Assembly: GCA_900314715.1 (NCBI GenBank)
Contig: OMWI01000038.1
Location: 1 to 36,838 of the forward strand
Reading direction: 5' to 3'
DNA: 36,838 bases
From: an uncultured Prevotellaceae bacterium
GTDB taxonomy: Bacteria; Bacteroidota; Bacteroidia; Bacteroidales; Bacteroidaceae
Each line of letters starts with the position of its first letter. Positions within the stretch are counted from its first letter, which is position 1. Below are positions 1 through 8,355 of the stretch, piece after piece. A program made the translations under genes and the position numbers. The notes below the pieces were generated by a model. It was not told where the DNA came from. It saw only the letters and a list, made by a program, of their open reading frames with translations, and did not search any database.

Positions 1-114
1 GTCCTGTGTCGGAACCTCAGCGAAATCAGTCACTTCAAAGTACTCCAAAACACCTGTAGGAAGAAAATATGAGGCAAGGCCTTCATACATATTTATATTA
101 CTGCTACGATTCAT
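1..114 (-). CDS. Transposase N-region (ISAon1-like), partial
   Basis: Only the first 38 codons lie in the window; the gene runs off the left edge. The residues MYEGLASYFLPTGVLEYFEV, followed by TDFAE, resemble the short first ORF of ISAon1-type transposases in Bacteroidetes (a YFLP-G-L-EYF pattern). In that group it is a separate DNA-binding N-terminal region placed before the catalytic ORF. A TACCTTTG box (119-126) ends only 5 bases before the first ATG, so the second Met (position 90) may be the real start. The identification rests on a short stretch of recognised pattern, so it is moderate. If right, an insertion sequence borders this window. Confidence 0.55.
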   Translation of the reverse strand, partial: MNRSSNINMYEGLASYFLPTGVLEYFEVTDFAEVPTQD

Positions 115-118
115 GATG

Positions 119-126
119 CAAAGGTA
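119..126 (-). promoter_or_regulatory. Putative -7 box of the transposase gene
   Basis: The minus strand reads TACCTTTG, matching the Bacteroidetes TAnnTTTG -7 element. No good -33 TTTG is seen at the usual distance. The rest of 127-220 shows nothing recognisable; it could hold the terminal repeat of the element. Confidence 0.4.
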
Positions 127-220
127 ATAACTTTTCTGCAATCATGTATCGTTTAGCAACATGTCTTTGGGTTAGCGACTTTCACGCCCCCACAGGGTTT
201 GTCGGTTGCGCCTAATTAAA

Positions 221-250
221 ATGAAGAATGAAGAATGAAGAATGAAGAAT
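221..250. repeat. Left arm of 30-bp inverted heptamer repeat
   Basis: Four copies of the heptamer ATGAAGA plus AT. The exact reverse complement (TCTTCAT x4 preceded by AT) lies at 3185-3214, beyond the GH115 gene. The two form a perfect 30-bp inverted repeat bracketing about 3 kb. A tract of ATTCACA heptamers follows at about 270-300. Confidence 0.85.
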
Positions 251-282
251 CGCATTGGGCATTTCACATTTCACAATTCACA

Positions 283-443
283 ATTCACAATTCACAATTA
301 ATAAGTAATAGCTCAGCACCCCATGGCATGAAGACAAAAATCTTCAAAAATCTTCAAAAATCTTACGAAAAACTGTACTGGAATCTGTACAGGATCATCA
401 TTATTGTTACTGAGCTGTTACTTATTAATTGTGAATTGTGAAT
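283..443. repeat. 34-bp imperfect inverted repeat around a 93-bp core
   Basis: The left arm 283-316 and right arm 410-443 are reverse complements with one mismatch. The core (317-409) holds three copies of a short TCTTCAAAAA-like direct repeat and a small CTGTAC/GTACAG dyad (373-378, 387-392). The right arm ends in the stop codon of the GH115 gene. It has no T-run typical of a terminator. It may be a small non-autonomous repeat element or fold in the 3' end of the GH115 mRNA. Confidence 0.7.
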
Positions 444-2938
444 TATTCTCGCTTGCAGGGAGACTCGTCTCCAAAGAGGAATGACGGTTGGTAGCCTCCT
501 GCGTCAACGACTATCTTCTCGAAGAGGATGGCGGGGTCTTCTGGGTGGATGGTGATTGTATGCGTGGATTGTTGGGAGAGTGGAAGGGTACACTTGGTTT
601 CTACAATCCTTCTCGCTACCGTGGGATAGAACACCGAATAGATATTTTCCTTTGCCTCGTTCAATCGGTCGTTGAATACGATGCGTTGCGGTGCTCCGCC
701 ATCGAGAGAAACGGTAAATGCCAGTCCTCCCTTGTTGAGATAGTCGAGGGTTGACTTCAAGATAACGTGTATGGTAACCGTTTCGGGTTGTTTGCCGTTC
801 ATGTCGAAGCGATAGGTGAGCGTCGCATCATCCGTCTGTTCGGTATAAGGCATCAGCGTCATCGCACTACGAGTTCTGCCCATGAAGGGAATTACCGACC
901 AATTGGCGCGGTCGGCATGGTGGCTTTCATAATAGTGTTCTGCTTCCATAACTACCATTCCGTCCTTTTCCGTGAAGGTATATCCGCCATCGGCATTCTC
1001 TACGTTGGTCACCCTTGGCATTCTGTCAGCAGGGAAATTGTCGTTCCACGATGTATAGCCGATGTGTTTCTGCGTCATCATGCCGTTCCACTTGCCGTTG
1101 GCGATGTCGTGGTTGTATGCGGCACAAAGCAAGGAATCGCGAACGAAAGCCTCACGTACGCGAGCAGCCCAAAGATTGGCATCAGGGTTGTTTTGCGAAG
1201 CCAACCATTGATTCATGGCTTGTGCATAGTACATCTGGTGGATGTTAGACATGGCTTGTACGGGGAACAAGATGAGTTCTTGGTATGCGTCGCGATATTG
1301 CACGGGCAGGGTGATGAATTGTCTCAGTGCCTCTGCTTCCAATCGCATGTAGTCGTCGGCTACCTGTCGCCATTCGCCCGTTTTCACGTTGTACGTTCTC
1401 GCGTCGAGCATTTCGGCCGTAGAGCGTCCAGCGTATTTGTTGCAGAGGTTCAAGATTCTTGCAGCTTCAGCCGCTTGTTCCTTTCCGAATTGTTGTTCGC
1501 AGAAGCGCAACGTATGATCCGTGATGTTGTTTACTTGGAATTCGCGTGGGTTCCAAGCCATATCCATGAACATGGTGATGGGATATTCCATCGGCTTGAG
1601 GTCGCCAACGTTGAGAATCCACAGACGGTCGAGGCCATAATCGGCTGCAAGGGTGAGTTGTTCCCACATGTTTTGCGTAGGCGTAACGTTGAGCCATTTC
1701 GAGTTGCGTGGCGCTCCTACGTAATCAACGTGGTAATACAATCCCCAACCACCAGGATGCTGACGTTCCTTTGCATTAGGCACACGTCGCACGTTTCCCC
1801 AGTTGTCGTCGCAAAGCAAGATGAGCACGTCATCGGGAACGCGCATACCCTTATCGTAATAGTCGAGCACTTCCTTATACAATGCCCACACTTGCGGTGT
1901 TTTGCTGGCAGGTTTTCCAGTTACCTCCTTGATGATTTTCCGTTGGTTTTCCACGATGTGCTGAAGCAATTTGGTATCAGCATCCTCACTCATCGCCTCG
2001 TCGCCGTCACCTCTCATGCCGATGGTTACGATGTCGTCGGTGCCTTTCATGCGCTCAATGCCTTCACGGAAGAATTGGTCGAGTTTTTGTTGGTTTGTTT
2101 GATAGTTCCATGCACCCCAATCTTTTCGTTTTCGAGCATATTCCTGATGGTTGCGAGCCATCGGTTCATGATGTGAAGTACCGATAATAATACCCATTTC
2201 ATCGGCAGTTTTCGAGTTGAGAGGGTCGTCGGCATAGAATGCCCATCCCCACATGGCTGGCCAAAGGAAGTTGCCTTTGAGACGCAATATTAATTCAAAT
2301 ACTCTCTCGTAAAAGCGATGGTCTCCGTAATTGGTGCCAAACGTATTCTTTACCCATGATGTAAGACAAGGAGCCTCGTCGTTGAGGAAAATACCACGAT
2401 AGCGAACGGCTGGTTCACCGTCGGTATATTCACCTTGTTTGATAAACAACTGAGGATGCTTTTCTATGGGAACATCTGCCCAATCGTACCACGGCGATAC
2501 ACCCATTTGCTTAGACAACTCATAAATGCCAAATACGGTGCCTCGCTTGTCGCTACCTGCAATGACCAGTTGGTTGTCGATGGTCTTGATGATGTATTTC
2601 TCCGTCTTGCCTTTCAAGTCTTTCAACACACCCTTTTTCACCCAGTTGTCGATAAGGCTGTTGCTGCCAACGGTTCCTACGACGATAGCCGATGCAGGGA
2701 ACTCTTTTGATTGCACGACTTGTATATTTGGTTGATGTCCCGTTACTTTTAGCATGTCGTTTTGCAACGACTTAACGGCCCGGCTTACGCAACTATGTTC
2801 TTGAGCCGTAAGACAAATGTCAGCATTAGAAAAGGGTAGGGCACCCTCTTGCGATTGGAAAACGACAAATTGTTCGGCTGCACATAGTTGTATGGCAAGT
2901 CCGAAAAGCAAGAATAATAGGAAAAATACTTTTTTCAT
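443..2938 (-). CDS. GH115 alpha-glucuronidase
   Basis: An 831-residue exported enzyme of glycoside hydrolase family 115. The family removes glucuronic acid or 4-O-methyl-glucuronic acid from xylan and related side chains. Residues 1-21 form a signal peptide (MKKVFFLLFLLFGLAIQLCA) with no lipobox, so the protein is probably periplasmic. Family features include RGIFLNDEAP (181-190), LWPAMWGW (225-232), GMRGDGDEAM (307-316) and CDDNWGNVRRVP (376-387); a C-terminal GH115-type domain begins near 670. Length is normal for the family. The gene stands alone, bracketed by heptamer repeats, and no TAnnTTTG box is visible upstream because the repeat tract starts within about 30 bases of the ATG. Its likely role is side-chain removal alongside the GH31/GH95 genes further right; that link is inferred. 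Confidence 0.92.
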   Translation of the reverse strand: MKKVFFLLFLLFGLAIQLCAAEQFVVFQSQEGALPFSNADICLTAQEHSCVSRAVKSLQNDMLKVTGHQPNIQVVQSKEFPASAIVVGTVGSNSLIDNWVKKGVLKDLKGKTEKYIIKTIDNQLVIAGSDKRGTVFGIYELSKQMGVSPWYDWADVPIEKHPQLFIKQGEYTDGEPAVRYRGIFLNDEAPCLTSWVKNTFGTNYGDHRFYERVFELILRLKGNFLWPAMWGWAFYADDPLNSKTADEMGIIIGTSHHEPMARNHQEYARKRKDWGAWNYQTNQQKLDQFFREGIERMKGTDDIVTIGMRGDGDEAMSEDADTKLLQHIVENQRKIIKEVTGKPASKTPQVWALYKEVLDYYDKGMRVPDDVLILLCDDNWGNVRRVPNAKERQHPGGWGLYYHVDYVGAPRNSKWLNVTPTQNMWEQLTLAADYGLDRLWILNVGDLKPMEYPITMFMDMAWNPREFQVNNITDHTLRFCEQQFGKEQAAEAARILNLCNKYAGRSTAEMLDARTYNVKTGEWRQVADDYMRLEAEALRQFITLPVQYRDAYQELILFPVQAMSNIHQMYYAQAMNQWLASQNNPDANLWAARVREAFVRDSLLCAAYNHDIANGKWNGMMTQKHIGYTSWNDNFPADRMPRVTNVENADGGYTFTEKDGMVVMEAEHYYESHHADRANWSVIPFMGRTRSAMTLMPYTEQTDDATLTYRFDMNGKQPETVTIHVILKSTLDYLNKGGLAFTVSLDGGAPQRIVFNDRLNEAKENIYSVFYPTVARRIVETKCTLPLSQQSTHTITIHPEDPAILFEKIVVDAGGYQPSFLFGDESPCKRE

Positions 2939-2965
2939 GGGTATTGGGTTATTATTGTTATTTTC

Positions 2966-3214
2966 TTTTGAAAGTAAGAAGTAAGAAAGTAAGTAAGAAG
3001 CAAGAAAGTAAGAAGCAAGAGATTACTCTTAATTCACAATTTTCAATTCACAATTCACAATTCACAATTCACAATTAGCAATTCTCAATCTTCATTCTTC
3101 ATTCTTCATCCTTCAATTGTGATTATCAATTGTGAATTGTGAATTGTGAATTATTAATTGTGAATTATTAATTGTGAATAGTTGATTCTTCATTCTTCAT
3201 TCTTCATTCTTCAT
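2966..3214. repeat. Heptamer repeat tract upstream of GH115, with right inverted arm
   Basis: This gene-free stretch is built from short repeats: GTAAGAA/GCAAGAA copies (about 2970-3020), ATTCACA copies (about 3030-3075), TTCATTC copies, then AATTGTG copies (about 3128-3178) in inverted orientation to the ATTCACA copies, and finally TCTTCAT x4 (3185-3214), the right arm of the 30-bp inverted repeat. The ATTCACA and AATTGTG tracts could pair into a long hairpin. I see no gene and no clear promoter here. Confidence 0.85.
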
Positions 3215-3228
3215 TTTTCTCTCCCTTC

Positions 3229-3987
3229 TTACCAATCTTCGTCTTCATTGCCTACCAATCCGTTTTTGATGACTTCCTCTAATTTGTCCATCACGGCATT
3301 TGAGTAAGCATGCGTCATGACGAGAGCCTTGGCACACGTACGTTTCTTAGAGTCTTTCTCCACGAAGGGATAATGGCGGGCAATCTCCCATTGGTCGTCA
3401 TAGAGGTTGGCATTCGTCTTGTCGTCCTTCTTACGTTTCGAGTCACCCCAGGTACGCTTGTCGTCATCACTACCGAGCGCAGAAAGCCATCCGCCGCTGA
3501 TGTCAGCCAATATGTCGTAGTTTTGCACGGTATAGGTAACGCGAATTCGACCTTCCTTGATGTCGATGCGAATGACGGGCGTGATGCTAACCGAATAGGA
3601 GTTGATGGTACCTGTATGCTCCGCAATGTTGTTGATGGTGGACGAGATGATAATGCAACCAGCCTCCTTGTCGTTGAGCGTAATGGCTTGCCTGTCCTTG
3701 AAAGTGGCAGTTGCCCAATAGTTCAGCATTACGTAGAGTTGTTCTTTCGTTTTTCCCTTTGCCTCAATGACTTCTTGGTAAGTGAGACTTTCGTTCTTAT
3801 CGAGTTTCAGGTCTTTCGAGAGATTCATGGCAGCATCGAGCCATTTCTCTCCATAACGTTTCTTGGCATATTTCTCCAAGTCGGCACCTTTCATGATTTG
3901 TGCCTGTGTGTTGATTGTATTCAAGGAGAAGATGGCTACGAGAAGCCATATAAAAACTCTCTTGTATTGATTGTTATAGTTCATCAT
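3229..3987 (-). CDS. DUF4468 domain protein, exported
   Basis: A 252-residue protein with a hydrophobic N-terminus (about residues 9-30, ending TQAQ) that looks like a cleavable signal peptide. The central part (KTKEQLYVMLNYWATATFKD...DKEAGCII) resembles the DUF4468 (TBP-like fold) domain of Bacteroidetes exported proteins, whose function is unknown. The C-terminus ends in an acidic GNEDEDW. It is a single gene: a TATCTTTG box lies at 4008-4015, 20 bases upstream of the start, and the next gene ends at 4090. MMNYNN offers two adjacent ATGs. The domain call is from pattern memory and is moderately sure; no function should be read into it. Confidence 0.7.
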   Translation of the reverse strand: MMNYNNQYKRVFIWLLVAIFSLNTINTQAQIMKGADLEKYAKKRYGEKWLDAAMNLSKDLKLDKNESLTYQEVIEAKGKTKEQLYVMLNYWATATFKDRQAITLNDKEAGCIIISSTINNIAEHTGTINSYSVSITPVIRIDIKEGRIRVTYTVQNYDILADISGGWLSALGSDDDKRTWGDSKRKKDDKTNANLYDDQWEIARHYPFVEKDSKKRTCAKALVMTHAYSNAVMDKLEEVIKNGLVGNEDEDW

Positions 3988-4007
3988 TGTAAATATATTT
4001 GTTGCGA

Positions 4008-4015
4008 CAAAGATA
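4008..4015 (-). promoter_or_regulatory. Putative -7 box of the DUF4468 gene
   Basis: The minus strand reads TATCTTTG, a match to TAnnTTTG, 20 bases upstream of the ATG at 3987. It does not carry the paired TGAAACA-type sites seen upstream of the glycan operons. Confidence 0.55.
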
Positions 4016-4089
4016 CGAAGAAAAACCGAAATGTAAGAAAAGAATATGAAAAAATGTATTTTCTATGGGGCAATCGTCAACTTGAATAC

Positions 4090-5586
4090 TTATCGAGTGG
4101 TTTTTACCGTCGTTTCCAAACGAGCGTTGTCGTTGATTTTCTGTCTCATGGAATAAGCATCGACGATGATTTTAGACGTTGCGAAATCGGGGGTGTTGAA
4201 TGAATACAACGACTCTAAATAATAAAGCTTTGGATTGCGTTGCGGAAGCATGAAAGGTTTCGTTGCATGACCATTGTCGTCTATGGAAGAAAAATAGACG
4301 CGTGTATACAACCCATCATCCCGACGACTGGTAAACAAGAACCAATGACTATTCACGTTCCAATTGTGGAAACTCTCTGCCCTTTGCGTGTTTACTTCAT
4401 TCATAGGATGACTTTCTCCTGTTTGCAAGTCAAGTAACCAAAGGTCGCTTTCGGGATGCCAGATAGAGAAATATCCATAGTTGGCTTGCGTGTACATGAG
4501 GAATCTACCATCGTAAGACGGACGAGGCCATGTAGCGCTCTTACCCGTTTTGCGCGTGTTGATGAGCGTATCTACTTGTTGGCCTAACTTACCCGTGGTT
4601 TCATCAAAGCTAACGCGACAAAGACTATACATTTCCTTGTCGTAATCGGTGGGGTAAACTTGTCTTTTGGACGTGATGAAATAGAGCCATTTCCCGTCGG
4701 GCGAGAAGGCAGGACAATTTTCCGCCCAATATTTTTTCATGATGAGCGTGTCGCGTAATACCTCGTGAGTTTCCGTATCGTAAACGAACACGTCAGAAGA
4801 GGAGTCATAGACCTCTATGCGCTTGTTGTTTGCGGTGTGAAACATCTGTGAGGTCTTGTTGGTAGAGAAAGCGCAATAGCGTTTATTGGGATGCCAATAA
4901 GGATAGACCATCGCTCCACCGAGAGAGTCGTTTTTGGCTTGAAGTATTTCAACGGGTAATGGTGAGCGATTGATGACCGTGCCTCCGTTTTCTCCACGTA
5001 CATGGAAAACATATTGGTTAGGATTGGTGCGGTTGGTTGTATGGCAATTGAGGCACATAGATTCCTTGCCTTCATTGTCGATAAGCGGCGTTTCTTCAAA
5101 ATTAGTGAGACATCGCTGGTAGATTCCCATTCTTCCGTACATCTCATAGCCAGGCGCAATTCTTCGATACGTGATTCCCCATTCGCCTAACGGATGATTG
5201 CTAATATAGATGTTGAAGTCGCGATATTGTGTCCATTGTCCCTCTTTCTTTGCACAAACGGTTACGATGAGTTTCCCACCTTTGTTTTGTTTCACGATTT
5301 GTTGCCATTCGTCGATGTCGAAGTCGGCATATTCACCGTTTACGTATAGCGAACCACCTTTGCTTCCTTTCACTTTTACGTCAATGGTGGTGATGCTATC
5401 GTTTGCCATTGAGAAATTGAGCGGTGCGATGTCGACAGGAATCGTCACCTCCACGTAATCAGGATAGATAACGGGATAAGAATCTATCGTCTTCACGTTT
5501 TTTGGCTGCGAAGAACAAGCCATCAACGTACATGCAATGATTGGTAGCCAAAGACTAAAGAAAGAACATATCTTCAGTTTTCTCAT
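4090..5586 (-). CDS. TolB-like propeller lipoprotein with a CXXCH motif
   Basis: A 498-residue lipoprotein: the signal sequence ends in the lipobox LMAC with Cys24. An N-terminal beta-rich region (about 35-150) is followed by MCLNCH (Cys178, Cys181, His182), the signature of covalent haem c attachment, then a WD40/TolB-like propeller (about 225-480) with repeats such as CPAFSPDGKWLYF and ATWPRPSYDGRFLMY. Similar Bacteroidetes proteins are usually labelled TolB-like; the partner of the single CXXCH is unknown. The ATG overlaps the end of the upstream DUF6057-like gene by 32 bases, so the two are co-transcribed and probably translationally coupled. Whether haem is really bound cannot be told from sequence; a metal-binding or structural role for the cysteines is possible. 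Confidence 0.75.
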   Translation of the reverse strand: MRKLKICSFFSLWLPIIACTLMACSSQPKNVKTIDSYPVIYPDYVEVTIPVDIAPLNFSMANDSITTIDVKVKGSKGGSLYVNGEYADFDIDEWQQIVKQNKGGKLIVTVCAKKEGQWTQYRDFNIYISNHPLGEWGITYRRIAPGYEMYGRMGIYQRCLTNFEETPLIDNEGKESMCLNCHTTNRTNPNQYVFHVRGENGGTVINRSPLPVEILQAKNDSLGGAMVYPYWHPNKRYCAFSTNKTSQMFHTANNKRIEVYDSSSDVFVYDTETHEVLRDTLIMKKYWAENCPAFSPDGKWLYFITSKRQVYPTDYDKEMYSLCRVSFDETTGKLGQQVDTLINTRKTGKSATWPRPSYDGRFLMYTQANYGYFSIWHPESDLWLLDLQTGESHPMNEVNTQRAESFHNWNVNSHWFLFTSRRDDGLYTRVYFSSIDDNGHATKPFMLPQRNPKLYYLESLYSFNTPDFATSKIIVDAYSMRQKINDNARLETTVKTTR

Positions 5587-6211
5587 AAATCTGCTTGAGG
5601 TTTTGGTAGGTAGGTTTTTGGTGGAGGAGTTCAGGATGTTCCGCTATTTTACGCATCTCCCGCGCCCATTTGCGATGAGTGCGATAGTTTTCCAAAAGTG
5701 AGATGTATTTGAGTGCAAGGTCATATTGCCCTGTAATGATGGCCGTTTCGGTGAGTCGTCGCAATGCTCGTCCGTTGTCTTTCGCATCATGTGTTTTCAC
5801 CATAGCCTCAAAAGCGGCACGTTGAGCCATATTGGTCATTCCCAATTGCAGATAGAGGTCGCTCATCATCATGGCTGCCATAGGACTCGTCAATACTTGG
5901 CGAGAGTCGGAAAGGCAATCATAGATGGCTTCCTTTCCAGAGATATTCATCCTATATTGTGCTAATCGTACCACTTTTTGACATGCAAGCGAGTGGGGAG
6001 GTTGTTGTTGGGATTTCTCAAGGATTTGTTGCCATTTGGACTTGATTTGCAAGGCATCGTATTCTTTCTCCTCTTGCGTTCCATCTAAATGCGACGAAGC
6101 TTTGAATGGTTGAAAAATGAAAAGGCAAGTCGAGACGATAGCGATCATGATGATTGCCGCTAACCAATAACTCTTTTTCCCCTTCAAGACAAATCCTTTC
6201 ATGCTTTTCAA
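5555..6211 (-). CDS. DUF6057-like TPR protein, short form
   Basis: A 218-residue protein with a short basic N-terminus, one membrane segment (about 14-34) and a helical, TPR-like remainder (MMSDLYLQLGMTNMAQRAAFEAM..., then GQYDLALKYISLLENY). It resembles the C-terminal part of DUF6057 family proteins, including the end TEDMFFL, but lacks the long multi-spanning N-terminal membrane part I associate with that family. A TAATTTTG box (6228-6235) lies just upstream of the ATG and a terminator precedes it, so the gene looks naturally short rather than cut. It is first in the operon with the CXXCH lipoprotein. Function unknown; likely a membrane-anchored scaffold facing the periplasm. Confidence 0.6.
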   Translation of the reverse strand: MKSMKGFVLKGKKSYWLAAIIMIAIVSTCLFIFQPFKASSHLDGTQEEKEYDALQIKSKWQQILEKSQQQPPHSLACQKVVRLAQYRMNISGKEAIYDCLSDSRQVLTSPMAAMMMSDLYLQLGMTNMAQRAAFEAMVKTHDAKDNGRALRRLTETAIITGQYDLALKYISLLENYRTHRKWAREMRKIAEHPELLHQKPTYQNLKQIYEKTEDMFFL

Positions 6212-6227
6212 TCTGCTGAGACAGATG

Positions 6228-6235
6228 CAAAATTA
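6228..6235 (-). promoter_or_regulatory. Putative -7 box of the DUF6057-like/lipoprotein operon
   Basis: The minus strand reads TAATTTTG (TAnnTTTG type), 16 bases before the ATG at 6211. It lies downstream of the terminator of the SusD gene, which supports a separate transcription unit. Confidence 0.5.
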
Positions 6236-6290
6236 CGTTTTTTTAGTGAGAAAACCGATACGTAGTATGTTTTTTTTGCGAATTTGGTAA

Positions 6291-6326
6291 AAAAAGAGGA
6301 TGTGCCCATTTTTAGAACACATCCTC
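6291..6326 (-). terminator. Intrinsic terminator after susD (glycan locus 1)
   Basis: On the minus strand, GAGGATGTG (6318-6326) pairs perfectly with CACATCCTC (6296-6304) around a 13-base loop and is followed by a run of T. It ends the susC-susD transcript 22 bases after the susD stop. Confidence 0.85.
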
Positions 6327-6348
6327 ATCTTTATAAATGAATGATTAT

Positions 6349-8310
6349 TTACTTAGTTCCAAGATATGCTGGGTTCTGGTCACAGAGAGGATTCTTTAAT
6401 AACTCATCCTGTGGGATAGGCATATCCATCTTCATGTCATTGTAATCGTAGTCACGGTTGGTGTAAGGATCGTTCTTGATAGGAGCATCGGCAATGACAT
6501 TACCTTTCTCATCCTTGATTTGGTCGGTACCAGAGTAGTGCTTTGGATAGTTGTGAGCCACATGGTCAGCCATGAAGCCAGACTTCTGCATATCTGGACG
6601 GAGAGACCACTCGCAGTTGAACTCCTTACGACGTTCGGTGTTGACAGCCACCTTCCAAACTGGAGAATCAAAGCCCTTCTTAGCCTTCAATGCCGTGTAG
6701 TAGGTCTGTGCATCCTCAACAGTAGCAACGGTGCTTCCGAAAGGAATAGGATATGCAGAGCGTTCTTTCTTGAATGTAGCATCTTCACTACGACCTACCC
6801 AGTTTGCGAATTGGTTATAGTAAGGCATGTACTTGAGAGTCAGAGCCGTTTCGTTGCCATCCTCTAATTTACCGAAGGCACGATTACGCAAAGTGTTGAT
6901 TTGATTCCAAGCCTCTGCGGAATTCTCTCCCTCTGTGCGGAACAGACATTCTGCATAGTCAAGCATTACGTTAGGAAGACGTTTCCAATAGATAGGAGTT
7001 GGACTCCAGTGGCCATCACCCCAAGCCTGGTAATCGGCAGATGCTGTACGCCACATCTTAGAACTCCAAATAGCGGGTGCCCACTCACCATTGTAGAAGT
7101 GGAATGCACGGGTAGCACTACCAGGATTGCCCTTACCAAGAACCTCTTGCAAGTATGGGTTTACACCATAAATTGCTGGCTCATACCATCCTTCATACTG
7201 AGGATCGTAAGCAGGGTTGTTCGGGTCAATCTGAGGAACAGCACCTGTGTAGCAAGAACCAGCACGACGCTTGTCACCTTTCTCATAGCAAGAGTACCAC
7301 TCCCAAGAGAGGTAGAGTGAACCCCAACCGCCATTCTCAGGACATGCGGTGTACCATTTCAACATCAGTTTTGAGGTAAGGTCGCCCCAACCACCCCAGT
7401 TGGTACCTTCGTCGAGTTGTTCTACCCAGATTGCTTCTGGTCCCCAAGCAGATGCGGGATCCCACAATGTGGTGAACGACTCGTTAAGCTTATATGTACC
7501 ACTATTCAAAATCTGTTTGAAGCAAGCTGCAGCTTGTGCATAGAGTTGTGTAGCTTTTGCTGCATCTTGTGCTTGTCCGTTAGCACCGTCAGTAAGACGA
7601 TAGGCTTCCCACATATAGGCATCGCCAAGGTAAGCAAGTGCCATTCCTTTGGTAGCACGTCCATATTGTCCGTCCATTGGCTTCCAGTCAAGCAATTCGG
7701 CTGCAACCTTGAAGTCCTCAATGATGAAGTCCCACATTTCAGTATAGGTCTCAGCGCGCTTTTTCTCAGGAGTATTGATATAGTTCTCACCAGTACCCAA
7801 CATTGGCACGCGACCGAAAGTGGTAGCCAACCAGTGATAGAAGAATCCGCGAATAGCACGTCCTTCACCCTCTAATTTAGTTTTCACGGCTGGAGTAAGA
7901 TTTTTCGCTTCAGCCAAACCAGCCAAGAATTCATTAGCACGGTTGATACCAGCATAAACGTGATTCCATCCGCTTAACAATTCAGTTGAACTGGCATTCC
8001 AGTTTTGAGAGTTCCAGTCTTTATCCCAACCTGTTGCTTGGGTATCGATGGTGGGATGGCATCCTGTAAAAAGGTTTGGTTTAAATCCCCAGTCTCCATC
8101 ATAGGTGTCGTTAGGCATCAGCATGTCATAAACACCATTCAAAGTTGCCTTGGCATGAGCATCGTTGTCAAACAACTGTGCTTGCTCAATGATGTTATAT
8201 GGATCTACATTCAGATAGTCTTCATTGTTGCAAGATGTCAAGCCAAGCCCCATCACGCTGCATAATGCAGTTCCGATAATATAATATTTCGTTTTCATAT
8301 ATCTTTTCAT
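6349..8310 (-). CDS. susD-like: SusD/RagB-family glycan-binding lipoprotein
   Basis: A 653-residue outer-membrane lipoprotein with lipobox LTSC (Cys27) followed by NNEDYLNVDPYN, typical of SusD proteins. In this family a TPR-rich fold sits as a lid on the SusC barrel and captures oligosaccharide. The length is above the usual 500-600, with Trp/Tyr-rich insertions (for example LYLSWEWYSC and WYEPAIYGVNPYL) that could hold sugar-stacking aromatics. The C-terminal NTERRKEFNCEW is the usual ERRxEF-type segment. Met5 (position 8298) is an alternative start. It follows the SusC-OmpA gene by 45 bases and ends at an intrinsic terminator, so the two form a simple operon. The glycan is not determined by this sequence. 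Confidence 0.93.
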   Translation of the reverse strand: MKRYMKTKYYIIGTALCSVMGLGLTSCNNEDYLNVDPYNIIEQAQLFDNDAHAKATLNGVYDMLMPNDTYDGDWGFKPNLFTGCHPTIDTQATGWDKDWNSQNWNASSTELLSGWNHVYAGINRANEFLAGLAEAKNLTPAVKTKLEGEGRAIRGFFYHWLATTFGRVPMLGTGENYINTPEKKRAETYTEMWDFIIEDFKVAAELLDWKPMDGQYGRATKGMALAYLGDAYMWEAYRLTDGANGQAQDAAKATQLYAQAAACFKQILNSGTYKLNESFTTLWDPASAWGPEAIWVEQLDEGTNWGGWGDLTSKLMLKWYTACPENGGWGSLYLSWEWYSCYEKGDKRRAGSCYTGAVPQIDPNNPAYDPQYEGWYEPAIYGVNPYLQEVLGKGNPGSATRAFHFYNGEWAPAIWSSKMWRTASADYQAWGDGHWSPTPIYWKRLPNVMLDYAECLFRTEGENSAEAWNQINTLRNRAFGKLEDGNETALTLKYMPYYNQFANWVGRSEDATFKKERSAYPIPFGSTVATVEDAQTYYTALKAKKGFDSPVWKVAVNTERRKEFNCEWSLRPDMQKSGFMADHVAHNYPKHYSGTDQIKDEKGNVIADAPIKNDPYTNRDYDYNDMKMDMPIPQDELLKNPLCDQNPAYLGTK

Positions 8311-8355
8311 TATTTTATTCTCTTTTGTCTATTTATTTTCTATGAAAGAGAGTCA

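Noticed and set aside
235-441. A 68-codon frame between the transposase and GH115
   Set aside because: It is a translation of heptamer repeats and of the 34-bp inverted repeat, with no promoter box; the repeats keep it open.
767-2176. A 469-codon frame on the plus strand
   Set aside because: It lies wholly opposite the GH115 gene, has no family features, and arises from codon bias of the real gene.
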